Assembly (NCBI GenBank): GCA_022266195.1
Contig: WHVY01000001.1
Span: 2,976,001 to 3,040,000, forward strand
DNA length: 64,000 nucleotides
From: Tetranychus cinnabarinus
Lineage: Eukaryota > Arthropoda > Arachnida > Trombidiformes > Tetranychidae
Direction of reading: 5' to 3'
A program made the position numbers and the translations under genes. Shown one piece after another: positions 47,850-58,264 of this stretch; the first letter of the stretch is position 1, and every line of letters begins with the position of its first letter. Below the pieces are notes generated by a model. It saw only the letters and a list, made by a program, of their open reading frames with translations. It did not search any database and was not told the origin of the DNA.

Positions 47850-49723
47850 ATGTTCAAATTATTAGTTTGGACGGCTTTTTACATTTCAATTGTTCACCAA
47901 TCTTATGGACTAACTGATGATGGAGCAGATTCTTCATCGATTGCCTCAACTAATCCCACTTTTTCTGAAGAACAAGAATTTCTTCAGCTTTTCGGAAGTA
48001 AAGATCCAGATGAAGCAGCAACTTGTGGACAACTGATTGAGTCTCGAGGGTTTGAATACGAGGTTCATTATGTGATAACAGCCGATGGTTATATCCTCCA
48101 AAATTTCCGCATCATCAATCGTTATGCAAGAGAATCTGGAAAAAAACTTAAACCCGTCTTACTACTGCACGGCCTAACAAATTCATGTTCAAGTTGGTTG
48201 ATGAACTCACCAGACGGACACATAAACCCATGGATAAATGGCCATCCACCAAATGACACTTCGAACTCAGTTGCTCCCTTATTAGCCAACTTGGGTTTCG
48301 ATGTTTGGTTGATTAACGTTCGAGGAACATCTTATTCAACTAACCACACACATCTCGATCCAGAAGGTAACGTTCCGTGTTTACAAAATAAGTAAAATAC
48401 AACAGTATCAATCTTTCTTCTCAGATCCTGAATTTTGGAATTTCACTTTCTATGAAATTGCAATTTACGATGTTACCGCAACAGTTGAACACATCAAAAA
48501 GGTAACTGAGTTTGGTGAGTATGCCTCAGGATGCGGAATATGAATGTTTTTAGAAACTTTCGATTTCTGTCCTTTTGAATGGAATAATGTTTATCAGTTG
48601 ATTTCTTCAATTTCAGGTAAGATAATAATTATTGGCGTTTCACAAGGAACCGCCCAAATCATTGTCCAGATCTCAGTGATGCCAGGATTTCAAGAGAACT
48701 ACGAAGTTATCATTCTTGCTGCACCAGTTGCATTCCTTGGTGATGTTGGCGGCTTTTATGGTGCGATGTTCAACAATTTTGTCATACGTTACCTGATGGG
48801 TCTGAACAATGGACCTTCACCATCTTCTTTGGCTACAACTTATGGTCCAATCACTGTTTTCTGTCGCAACAAAATGGCACTTCCATTATGTGAAATGTAT
48901 CTGGAATCATTTGATGACTACAATCCAAAGGAACAAAATCTTTCAAGAACCAGTGTATACTTGAGTCAACATGATCGAACCTCTAACAAGAATTTAGTCC
49001 ATTTATACCAATCTGTTGAAAGAGACCACCTGAGTTACTTTGATCATGGAAAAGACGAAAATATCAATCTATACGGATCTGCTGAGCCTCTTGAGTTTCC
49101 ATATTATTAATACAATAATAATACAATAATACAATATTAATCCGGAAAAATTGGTATTGATAAGTGCATTGAACGATCAATTGGCGGATCAAAAAGATGT
49201 TCAAAAGTTTAGGAATTCACTTTGCGGTAAGAATTTCGGAATTCCACCAATTTATCTTAATTATTTATCTACATTTATCTCAAATTAATCTTAAATCAAT
49301 AAATAAGGTATGACCGGTAAAGTTTGAGAATACATTTTTCAGCATCGAATCGCGTCAGTTAGACTAACGACTTTAATTTCGAATATTTCAAGAGATTATT
49401 CCGAAATAAAAAGGTCAAAAGATCACCTTGCTACTGTTGATGAGATACTGATATCTTATTACGGAACAATCTCTAGAAATATTCGAAATTAAAGTCATTA
49501 GTCTAACTGACGCAATTCAATTCTGAAAAATTGTTCTCAAACTTTACCGGTCATACCTTAAGCAAACCCTTTCATTCCATCCACAGGCAGACCTTGCGCT
49601 GATCACATAGTCACAGATCCTTCATTTAATCATCAAGATTTTATACAGTCGACCCAAGCATACGAATATTTTGGCAGCGTCGTGGTTGAACTAATTGAAC
49701 ATTGTGTCGATAACAACATTTAA
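47850..49723 (+). pseudogene. broken lipase, cluster copy 6
   Basis: Inverted sister of the intact copy at 58265-59990. Exons 47850-48366, 48425-48514, 48617-49226 and 49587-49723 can be traced. Signal peptide, HGLTNS oxyanion motif and elbow GVSQG (His to Val) are present. In exon 3 a 25-bp insertion rich in AATAATACA units, just after EFPYY (about 49108-49132), creates an immediate TAA and a +1 shift. The Asp (LNDQ) and His (FNHQDF) regions are therefore no longer translated. Both are otherwise well conserved, so the break is recent. Intron 3 has received a MITE-like insertion (49306-49558). Its TATA counterpart reads TATACAA (47779) instead of TATAAAGG. An unbroken allele may exist. Confidence 0.85.
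49306..49558. mobile_element. 253-bp MITE-like foldback with TA target duplication, in a lipase intron
   Basis: Left end AGGTATGACCGGTAAAGTTT and right end AAACTTTACCGGTCATACCT are inverted, and the arms stay alignable for roughly 100 bp on each side. TA flanks both ends (49304-49305 and 49559-49560), as in Tc1/mariner-derived MITEs. It has no coding capacity. The sister intron at about 58399-58463 lacks it, giving the empty site. Confidence 0.85.
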
Positions 49724-49823
49724 TCTATAAACTCTGAATCTATCAAGTCAGAAATAAGTCGACTTGAAATTATTTTATGAAGGATCATCTTTTATTTTAA
49801 ATTATACCAATAAATTATTTACC

Positions 49824-49972
49824 TGAAGTGTCAGTGTGCAAATTAGTTGAATAAGATGCTCCTCGATCAACCAAACATCAAAACCCAAGTTTGCCAATAA
49901 AAAAGCGAGTACAAATGAATTGTCATTTGGTGGAGGACCATTAATCCATGGCTTCATTCCTCCACGTATAGC
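49824..49972 (-). pseudogene. lipase exon 1 fragment next to the LTR element
   Basis: The minus strand reads GGMKPWINGPPPNDNS and AFLLANLGFDVWLI, the 3' part of a lipase exon 1. A small deletion after WLI shifts the frame (RGASYSTN appears in the next frame) and a donor-like GTAAAT ends it. The fragment stops at the retrotransposon boundary and does not resume on the far side, so it was truncated before or independently of the insertion. Confidence 0.8.
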
Positions 49973-49977
49973 AGTGT

Positions 49978-50535
49978 TGTCATGTCCCATTCTTGAAATT
50001 TTATACCCATCACCGATCATCCATCGACCATCAATCGCACATCAGCCTATCACCCCATCAGTCTTCCATCGATCAGTACTTAATTACTTTACCAATAATA
50101 ATTGTAATACTTAATTCAAATCTTCTTCTTATATTCACAATTTTCCGTTGAGATAATTACTTATCTTTGCGACTTTCACATTCTTTGCTTAATCCAATAA
50201 GCTACTTTATTTCACCAATCTCTTCTCCTTAACTTGCCCTGAGGCTATGACCACTTGACTTCATTTCCGTCCGTTGTATTCCTTTACACATTTGTACACC
50301 ATATGTCACTTCCTAATTTTCCCTATTTAAACCCGAACTGACCAAACTTAAGTCAGAGTCCACTGTCAGTTTGAGAGCTCACTTTGAGAGTTTCACTAAC
50401 CTTCAACCCGTAAACATTAGTTTTTGATTTCAATTAAACTTTACTTTTTGCTTTACACTAAGTTTACACTTGTGTTGTGTTTCCAACCTTTCATTTCTTT
50501 TGATTATTTTATTTTCTTGATTTTGGGACACAACA
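49978..50535 (+). repeat. 5' LTR
   Basis: 558 bp, TG...CA ends. It contains a CATC-rich start, TATTTAAA at 50324, and TCAGAG/TCAGTT initiator-like sites around 50353 and 50366, suitable for the U3/R promoter. Confidence 0.95.
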
Positions 50536-50538
50536 TTC

Positions 50539-50554
50539 TGGCGCAGTCGACAGG
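50539..50554 (+). promoter_or_regulatory. primer binding site
   Basis: TGGCGCAGTCGACAGG begins three bases after the 5' LTR. It begins TGG, as tRNA-complementary primer sites do. From memory it resembles the Ser-tRNA type site of Drosophila 17.6/297-group elements. The polyprotein ATG (50555) directly abuts it. Confidence 0.65.
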
Positions 50555-53500
50555 ATGTCTGTTAAAATTAAATTTAATTTTGTGCGTACTGATGAAGGAG
50601 TTGTTTTACAAAGGTATCAACTACCAAATTCATCAGAGTGGACTCTCCTTGATGAGGAACATCAAGCACTGAACAATCATCAAGTTATTTTAGATAAAAG
50701 TGCAGTAGCTACAGCCGTAGAAAATCTTGTTAGAACAAGAACCATTTGTGTTACCTTGACTAATGAGCAAGCAGTGCCTTACGTGGACAATGTGTTTGGT
50801 GATACCAGCGAGGTTGACGAATCTCCCAGTGTTTCAAATTCAACACCAACATTGGAATCATCTTTAATGGTAACTGTGACGGAAATGCTCCGTGCTCAAC
50901 AAGAGGCTTTCAACGCTACAATTAATTGTTTAAAAGAATCTTTTATGCCGCTTACAAAAAGAGTGCAAAAATTGGACATTCCGCTTTTTGATGGAAAAAC
51001 TGAAGATGCCAAGACGTGGATGATCACCTACGAGAAGTTATGTGCTCACAATGGTTGGTCCACAGACGCATCAAAAATTAATGGTTTAAAGGCAAATTTG
51101 GATGGAAATGCATCGAAATGGTACAACTCAATGGTAAGAGATGGTGTTCCAGAAGATTGGTTAGTTTGGAAAGAATCTTTTTTGTGCTCATTTGGACAAA
51201 ATCGAATTGCCACAGCTTTAGCAGCAGATAGATGGGAATATCGTGGAGGATCTCTCATGGACTACTACTATGAAAAGCAAAGATTGATACAAGTCGCGCA
51301 CCCTAATCTAGACGAAGACACTTTTGTTACCCGTGTTATGATGGGACTTCCAGAGGAACTTCAAAATCAACTATTGGCCAAAGACATTGCAGATAGACAG
51401 CAGCTTAGGTCATCTTTAGAAAAACTGAAGCCTTTGAAAGTCAACAAACCATTTCATCTAAAAGGTAAGAATGAAAAGTCTTTTTCTGATCATAAGGTTA
51501 GCAAGCAACGCGATGGTCGATCGAACCACAATCTTTATGTTTCTGATAACCCAGAGTCTTTATCGATCCAATCTCCCCATCATCCATCATCCATCAATCA
51601 ATCACCATCAACCATCAGTCCATCACCGAAAACCCATCAGCCAATACCATCATCAAATTTAAGTCCTTCAGTTAGTGTTAGCTTGCCTTTAATGAAGCAA
51701 CCCATCGATCCTAAGTGTGAAGCCATTATTAATGGTACAATTAACTCATGTTTGCTAGATACAGGTTCTGACTTTAATTTTATTAGATCTGACAAAAGTC
51801 ATTTCATAAATTCCCCAATTTTTGATTGTAACTTTTCTGTTCGAGGTTTTGGTGGGAATACCTCAAATGTTTCAAAAGAAACAAAACTTAACATTACTGT
51901 CTATGGTAAAAGTGCTGAATTATCCTTTGGAGTAGTAGATAAGTCTTATATGCCTTATGATGTGCTAATAGGAAAACATGGCTTAGGACCATTAGGTTTA
52001 GGCTTGCAAATGTTGAGTTCTAATTTAGTTAATAGAGAAGTTAGCAACATTGAGAAGATATCATCCAAGGATGATGTTATTCAAAAATTTCCTGAAATAG
52101 TTAGTCATCAGCTACCTGACACTGATACTCCTTATGTTCATTTCAGACTTAAAGAAAACCATGCGATTGTTAAGCGCAAATATTATCCTTTAAATAAAAT
52201 TAGATACCAATGGGCTCAAGATAAAATATCTGAGTTACTGAAGGAAGGTATCATCTCTAATTCTAATTCAATTTATTCATCTCCGATCACTCTCGCAACA
52301 AAAGAGAATGGTGATCTAAGGCTATGCATAGACTATAGAGATATAAATAAACAAACAGAATTAGATCCTTTTCCATTTCCATTAATTGATTTTGTAATTA
52401 ACAATTTTGGTGGTTGTAAATACTTTACCAAAATTGATCTTAAAGAAGGCTTCTGGCAACTTAAACTTTCACCTGAAACGAGAAAATTTAGTGCTTTTGT
52501 CACTCCATTTGGTCAATACGAATGGAATAGATTACCATTCGGTTGGAAAAATAGTCCTGCTATATTTCAACGCCGAATGACTGAAATTTTAGGTGACTTG
52601 CTTTCTGAAAATATTTCTAGTGATCCGAATACGCCATTAAGAAAAGTATGTGTTTATGTCGATGACATTTGTGTTGGATCTAATGATCTTAACGAATGTG
52701 CGAAGCTCACATACGAAGTACTCCGAAGAATTTCAGATGCTAAGATGATAATAAATCTAGAGAAATCTGAATTCTGTAAAAGAGAAGTGAAATTCTTAGG
52801 GAAAGTATTAAATGGTGAAACTAAGACAACAAAGCAAGAGAGTGTTGAGAAAGTTAGAAATATGGCTAGACCAAAAGACGTTCATACATTAAGAAAATTT
52901 ACTGGATTAACTGGTCACTTTAGACCCTTCATTAAAAATTATGCACAAATTGTTAGACCCCTGGACAGACTCAAACAAAAAGATGTTCCATTTGAATGGT
53001 CAACTGAGTGCGAAAATGCATTTACTTTACTTAAGGAAATTATCACTGATAATCCAATCCTTTGCTTGCCAAATCCTCTTTTACCTTATGAACTTTGTAC
53101 AGATGCTAGTTATTTTGGCACTGGTTCCATTCTGTACCAACGAGATAAATCACAACCCAAAAACAAACAATTAAAACCAATTGGTTACCAATCCTACACA
53201 TTTACCAAACATGAAGTTAATTATAGTACCACTGATAAAGAGGCACTTGCTGTAATTAAGGCAATTAAATATTTCAGGTCTTATCTTGAAGGTCAAAAGT
53301 TCATTGTTAACACCGACCATATTGCACTTAAATATTTGATGAGTATTGATGAGCCTAAAGGTAGATTGGCAAGATGGCAAATATTCTTGCAAACCTACGA
53401 TATTGAAATTAACCATCGACCAGGAAGACTCCTAACCGATGCTGATGCTTTGTCTAGGTTATGTTTAGATGTACCTGTTGATGGTATGATTGTTAGTAAT

Positions 53501-54634
53501 ACTTTAGATCCATCATTCAACCATCAATCCAATCGATCAATCAGCGATCATCCATCAGTTCATCAGCAAACACAAATTAACCATAAACCTAAATTCATAA
53601 ATAAAAGTGAATCATTGAGAGTTTTCCAAGCATATCATGATGATCCGGAATCAGGAGGTCATGATGGTTTCTGGCGAACTTATATTAAAATAAGAGCTAG
53701 ATTCCGCTGGAAAGGCATGAAGAAAGACACTTTAGATTATGTTAAATCTTGTCATGTATGCCAAACCCTCAAACCTAAACGTTACCTTGATATTCCTATT
53801 AACTCTACCCTTTCTAAAATTCCTTTCCATACCTTACATATCGACTTTGGCGAGCTTGCTAAACGAAGTGAAAAGATCAAGACTACTCGTTCTTTCCTTT
53901 TAGTTATTGACGAAGCTACTCGATTGCTTAGTGGTAAAGCCATGAGAGAGAAAAGTGCTTCAGTCATCAAATTTCTTTCATCACTACGTTTCATTGACCA
54001 AGTGAAAGTCATCGTCTCCGATAATGGAACCGCTTTTACATCCAAAGAAATAACTTCTTGGGCTGATCAAAAAGGTATCACCCTACGATACTCTTCACCA
54101 TACCATCCATCATCAAACGGTTTAATAGAGCGAAGAATGGCTGATATTAAACAATACATTAAGATTTACACTGGCAAAGGTGGCAACTGGAAACAAATTC
54201 TTGACTCAGCTATATCCCATGCAAATAGATCATACAATGTGACTATTGGATGCAGTCCCTTATTCAAAGCCTATGGCAAACCAGTTACTCTACCAGCAGA
54301 CCAATTATTTGATGTAACCCCAGCTACTTCTACTCCTCGCACTGATGATGAAATTGAAAAGTTCCGAAAGAACAACCTCAAAAAGAAAAAGATGAAAAGC
54401 ATCAAACTTCAAATCAATGACTTGATAATGGTAAAATCTGGCTACAAAGATAACAAGCGAAAAATTGATGGACCTTACAAAGTGATGAAAATATCATATC
54501 AACTTGGCATTCCAAAGACCATCGAATACGAAACAGATAAAGGTGTTAAAGTTGCTCACGTCTCCAATGTTTATAAATATCATGAACGGAGTCATGAAAA
54601 TAAAGTCAGGGAGGATGTCATGTCCCATTCTTGA
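50555..54634 (+). CDS. Gag-Pol polyprotein of the LTR retrotransposon
   Basis: One uninterrupted frame of 1359 residues. Residues 1 to about 330 are Gag-like, with no CCHC zinc knuckle visible. An Asn/Ser/Pro/His-rich linker follows. The aspartic protease has LLDTGS near residue 401. Reverse transcriptase has RLCIDYRDINKQ near 589 and YVDD near 700. RNase H has CTDAS near 848 and a TDKEALA block. Integrase has an HHCC zinc domain ending CHVCQ near 1070 and D,D-35-E residues in HIDFGE, SDNGTAF and NGLIERR. Gag and Pol are fused without a frameshift or stop. The last six codons and the stop lie inside the 3' LTR, which starts at 54616. The frame looks fully intact. It is a genomic retroelement, not an infectious virus by any feature seen here. 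Confidence 0.95.
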   Translation: MSVKIKFNFVRTDEGVVLQRYQLPNSSEWTLLDEEHQALNNHQVILDKSAVATAVENLVRTRTICVTLTNEQAVPYVDNVFGDTSEVDESPSVSNSTPTLESSLMVTVTEMLRAQQEAFNATINCLKESFMPLTKRVQKLDIPLFDGKTEDAKTWMITYEKLCAHNGWSTDASKINGLKANLDGNASKWYNSMVRDGVPEDWLVWKESFLCSFGQNRIATALAADRWEYRGGSLMDYYYEKQRLIQVAHPNLDEDTFVTRVMMGLPEELQNQLLAKDIADRQQLRSSLEKLKPLKVNKPFHLKGKNEKSFSDHKVSKQRDGRSNHNLYVSDNPESLSIQSPHHPSSINQSPSTISPSPKTHQPIPSSNLSPSVSVSLPLMKQPIDPKCEAIINGTINSCLLDTGSDFNFIRSDKSHFINSPIFDCNFSVRGFGGNTSNVSKETKLNITVYGKSAELSFGVVDKSYMPYDVLIGKHGLGPLGLGLQMLSSNLVNREVSNIEKISSKDDVIQKFPEIVSHQLPDTDTPYVHFRLKENHAIVKRKYYPLNKIRYQWAQDKISELLKEGIISNSNSIYSSPITLATKENGDLRLCIDYRDINKQTELDPFPFPLIDFVINNFGGCKYFTKIDLKEGFWQLKLSPETRKFSAFVTPFGQYEWNRLPFGWKNSPAIFQRRMTEILGDLLSENISSDPNTPLRKVCVYVDDICVGSNDLNECAKLTYEVLRRISDAKMIINLEKSEFCKREVKFLGKVLNGETKTTKQESVEKVRNMARPKDVHTLRKFTGLTGHFRPFIKNYAQIVRPLDRLKQKDVPFEWSTECENAFTLLKEIITDNPILCLPNPLLPYELCTDASYFGTGSILYQRDKSQPKNKQLKPIGYQSYTFTKHEVNYSTTDKEALAVIKAIKYFRSYLEGQKFIVNTDHIALKYLMSIDEPKGRLARWQIFLQTYDIEINHRPGRLLTDADALSRLCLDVPVDGMIVSNTLDPSFNHQSNRSISDHPSVHQQTQINHKPKFINKSESLRVFQAYHDDPESGGHDGFWRTYIKIRARFRWKGMKKDTLDYVKSCHVCQTLKPKRYLDIPINSTLSKIPFHTLHIDFGELAKRSEKIKTTRSFLLVIDEATRLLSGKAMREKSASVIKFLSSLRFIDQVKVIVSDNGTAFTSKEITSWADQKGITLRYSSPYHPSSNGLIERRMADIKQYIKIYTGKGGNWKQILDSAISHANRSYNVTIGCSPLFKAYGKPVTLPADQLFDVTPATSTPRTDDEIEKFRKNNLKKKKMKSIKLQINDLIMVKSGYKDNKRKIDGPYKVMKISYQLGIPKTIEYETDKGVKVAHVSNVYKYHERSHENKVREDVMSHS

Positions 54635-55173
54635 AATTTTATACCCATCACCGATCATCCATCGACCATCAATCGCACATCAGCCTATCACCCCATCAGT
54701 CTTCCATCGATCAGTACTTAATTACTTTACCAATAATAATTGTAATACTTAATTCAAATCTTCTTCTTATATTCACAATTTTCCGTTGAGATAATTACTT
54801 ATCTTTGCGACTTTCACATTCTTTGCTTAATCCAATAAGCTACTTTATTTCACCAATCTCTTCTCCTTAACTTGCCCTGAGGCTATGACCACTTGACTTC
54901 ATTTCCGTCCGTTGTATTCCTTTACACATTTGTACACCATATGTCACTTCCTAATTTTCCCTATTTAAACCCGAACTGACCAAACTTGAGTCAGAGTCCA
55001 CTGTCAGTTTGAGAGCTCACTTTGAGAGTTTCACTAACCTTCAACCCGTAAACATTAGTTTTTGATTTCAATTAAACTTTACTTTTTGCTTTACACTAAG
55101 TTTACACTTGTGTTGTGTTTCCAACCTTTCATTTCTTTTGATTATTTTATTTTCTTGATTTTGGGACACAACA
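54616..55173 (+). repeat. 3' LTR
   Basis: 558 bp, identical to the 5' LTR except for one A/G difference. Preceded by the purine run AGGGAGGA (54608-54615), the likely polypurine tract. It encodes the polyprotein stop codon at 54632-54634. Confidence 0.95.
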
Positions 55174-55178
55174 AGTGT

Positions 55179-55815
55179 GATAACGTCCTGCTCTGGGCCA
55201 AGTTGATTTATGGACCAACTTGCCAGATCTGGACCAATTTTCGTGTCGGGTCTGAACCAAATTTTTTGCTTAACTTTTCCCCATTTCTTGTCCGCTCTAG
55301 ACCAACATCACCAGTCAATTGTTTAATGAAAAAAAAACTCAAAATGATTCCCGTTTAGTTAATCTTGACAAGTTTAAAGTCTGTTATTGCTCTATGCAAA
55401 GCATTGTGCTTTGCATTACCATATTTCGTCAAATGTTTTCAACTGACATGAGAAACGTTTATAAATTCAAATAATTTCCATCATTTGTTTCTTCCGTCTG
55501 CTTGTCTGTTGATTTTTGATCCAACTAAAGCGGAAATATGTAAGTTTGCAATTGCTCCAGTTGGAATAAAAAAACTTCAATAAAATCATGAAAATAATTA
55601 ATGTTAATTAATTGACGCATGCATCAAGGAATCTATTAATTCAGTTATTCGTACAAAAAAGTCAGAAACATCTGAAATTTGAAACAAAAACTCATAGTTT
55701 GTTGATGCATTTGTGCATCTGTTTGCCCTCAACGGGCAAACATTGATGACAATTTGTTTACTAATATCAGTGAAATGAATAAAGCGACTGTACAGAACAG
55801 CTATTTTGATTTATT
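55179..55815. other. spacer between retrotransposon and lipase copy 8
   Basis: A short repetitive stretch with TGGACCAA/CTGGACCAA motifs (55200-55310) is followed by AT-rich sequence. No gene is supported. Confidence 0.45.
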
Positions 55816-55850
55816 TATAAAGGTTTAGATTCGAAGCTCCAAACTTAGTG
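55816..55850 (+). promoter_or_regulatory. TATA and initiator of lipase copy 8
   Basis: TATAAAGG at 55816-55823 and TTAGTG with its A at 55847 are 31 bp apart; the ATG follows 43 bp later at 55890. The same TATAAAGG...CTTAGT arrangement is found upstream of copy 9. Confidence 0.6.
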
Positions 55851-55889
55851 TTTTTTCAATCAAAAAGTCTTTCCATTCTCCATTTTGAT

Positions 55890-57606
55890 ATGAACGCTTT
55901 AATTTTAATTGTTTTTTACATTTCAATTTTGCATGAATCCAGTGGCTTGACCGTTGATGAAGCAATTTCTGTATCAGTTGATTCATCTAATCCGACTCTT
56001 GATAAAGAGCAAGCATTTATTCAGATCATTGGAAGTAGACAACCAGACGAAGCGGCAACTTGTGACCAACTCATAGAATCTCGAGGTTTTCAATACGAAA
56101 TTTATTATGTGACCACAGAAGATGGTTATATCCTACAAAATTTCCGCATCATTAATCCATATGCAAGAGAAGCTCGAAAAAAACTTAAACCAATCTTGTT
56201 ATTGCATCCACTATTTACATCATGCTCAGCCTGGTTGTTCAATTCACCCGGTGGACACATAAAGCCGTGGATAAATGGTCACCCACCAAAAGACACTTCA
56301 GCTGCTCTTGGATTCTTATTGGCAAACTTGGGTTATGATGTTTGGATGATTAATGTTCGAGGAAACTCTTATTCGACTAATCACACACATCTCGATCCAG
56401 AAGGTAACAATCTTTAGCTATAAAATTAGCTAATTGTAATTATCTAATTTACCTTCTTCGCAGACCCTGAATTTTGGAATTACACTGTCGAGGAAATTGC
56501 AATTTACGATGTTACAGCAACAGTTGAACATATTAAAAAGGAAACTGGATTCGGTAAGCAGGAAAGAATAGAACTCAATTCATTAAAAATTTTCAGCGAT
56601 TTTCGGTCAGTTTTTAAAACATTTGAAGCTTATTTTGTTTTAATGCAAACATCTGTTTAACAAGTTATAATTGGTTTCTGTAGATTGGTCTAATTGTTAC
56701 GGATAAGGTGAGTTTTTGTCGGCATTAGAACAGAATATTTCAACAAGTTGAACTGAATGCTGAAAATTTCTGCTCACCCAAAGTTACTTTAACATCAATT
56801 GATTTACTTACAGAGACGATAATAGTTGTTGGACATTCACAAGGAACAACCCAAATGCTTATCCAACTCTCGTTGATGCCCGAGTTTGAAAAGAACTATG
56901 ATCTTGTCATTTTAGCCGCGCCAATTGGATTCCTTGGTGATAGAACTGGCTTTGCTGGCATCCTTCCAACAGAATTGTTGATAAAAATTTTAAGTTTGCG
57001 CAATGCTCCTTTTCCGCCACTTTCAGCTATAACTTATGGTTCACTTGCTGAGTTTTGTGAGCAGCCAGCTTTCATTGGCGTTTGCGAGATAGTCTTCGAA
57101 GGAGTACTTGGTTTCGATTCACCGCAATTAAATAGATCAAGAGTCGATGTTTATTTAAGTTTACTCGATCGAAGTTCAAACAAAAATTTGATCCAGTTGC
57201 TGCAAGCTATCCAAAGAGATCACTTCAGTCGATTTGATTATGGCGAGGAAATTAATTACGAAGTTTATGGATCTGCTGAGCCTCCTGTGTATCCTTTTGA
57301 AAACATTAACGCAAATAAATTAGTATTGATAAGTTCATTGAATGATAAACTTTCAACTCCAATAAATGATCTAAATCTCAAGAATTCCTTTTCCAGTAAG
57401 TCTTCGAAAATTTGTTCATTTTTTCGATTTTATTAAAATCAAATCTTTTCATTTTATCCACAGGTAAACCTAGAGGGGATTATATAATCGCAAATCCGTA
57501 TTTCAATCATGGAGATTTTTTAATAGCAATTGAAGCATATCCATATTTTAGTAAACTTGTGAGCGAAATAATCCAGAATGAAGTTTCAAATCTGCCTGGA
57601 AATTAA
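55890..57606 (+). CDS. secreted acid lipase, cluster copy 8
   Basis: Exons 55890-56403, 56464-56553, 56814-57395 and 57464-57606 give 442 residues. The start at 55890 opens a signal peptide (MNALILIVFYISILHESSG). Oxyanion motif HPLFTS (Pro for Gly). The elbow is the canonical GHSQG, unlike copies 1, 3 and 5. Asp is in SLNDKLSTP and His in FNHGDF. The C-terminus ends VSNLPGN and differs from the HDEL ending shared by copies 1, 3 and 5. This may be the most independent member of the array. Confidence 0.9.
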
Positions 57607-58264
57607 TTTTTCCTGAATTTCTATTCTAAGGAACAAAACTTTTGCTAATAAAGGAGAACATTTCTGACTTTTTCGTTTTATGACGCTTTTGTTACAGGTT
57701 ATGCAAAATAAATTCCAGTTATTCTTTCGCTGCACCGTAAACGTTTGGATATGGCATTGCAAACATTTAAATGACTGGAAATTTTACTCAAAGTTGATAT
57801 AGCCATGATAGTGAAATCTGTTTGTTTCAAAATCTTGAACTTGGACTTTTATTTTGTTTATAAAACAATAATCCAAATAAAATAAAATTCTAGAGTTTAT
57901 TTCTGGTTATGTCTTCGTCTTAATGATGACCGCAATATTGAACCACTTTCAAATGAAATGAATTTTTTGTAAATATTGAAAAACCTACTTATTTTCAAAG
58001 CCAACTAATTTCACATAGCGGGTTAATAGGAAAAGGTATCTTAATGGATATTGTTTTAGCATTGATCAATTGTAAGATATCTTCATTGAGATGAGTTATC
58101 CATTATCCTTTCTGATCGATCAATTTTAAGTGTCTCTCAAGATAGCTATGAAAAACTGGCGCTTTACTCGTCTAACCAAAAGTGTTTATGGAAATAATTT
58201 CAGTCGCTTTATTTCTGACTTGATAAATTCAAGAGTTTTAATGATTGAGTTCAGAGTTTATAGA
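57607..58264. other. convergent spacer between lipase copies 8 and 9
   Basis: AT-rich 3' flanks of two convergent genes. The right 60-70 bp (from about 58200) are inverted homologue of the sequence just after copy 6 (about 49726-49790). Confidence 0.5.

Larger units (their letters stand above)
49978..55173 (+). mobile_element. complete, young Ty3/Gypsy-type LTR retrotransposon
   Basis: 5196 bp, bounded by two 558-bp LTRs (49978-50535 and 54616-55173) that start TGTCATGTCCC and end GGGACACAACA. AGTGT flanks both ends (49973-49977 and 55174-55178), a 5-bp target duplication. Internal order is gag-like, protease, reverse transcriptase, RNase H, integrase, the Ty3/Gypsy order; no env-like ORF follows. 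The LTRs differ at one position I could find (A at 50350, G at 54988). The intact ORF, matching target duplication and near-identical LTRs together indicate very recent insertion. It sits between two inverted lipase genes. Confidence 0.97.

Noticed and set aside
48485..48503. Alternative donor AAAAG/GTAACT in exon 2 of lipase copy 6
   Set aside because: Using it would delete TEF residues and break the phase shared by all other copies; TTTG/GTGAGT fits the family.
50424..50672. 82-codon frame starting in the 5' LTR
   Set aside because: Out of frame with the polyprotein and repeated by the 3' LTR; a by-product of LTR sequence.
54632..55173. env-like reading frame after integrase
   Set aside because: The polyprotein ends inside the 3' LTR and no further open frame exists before the element ends.
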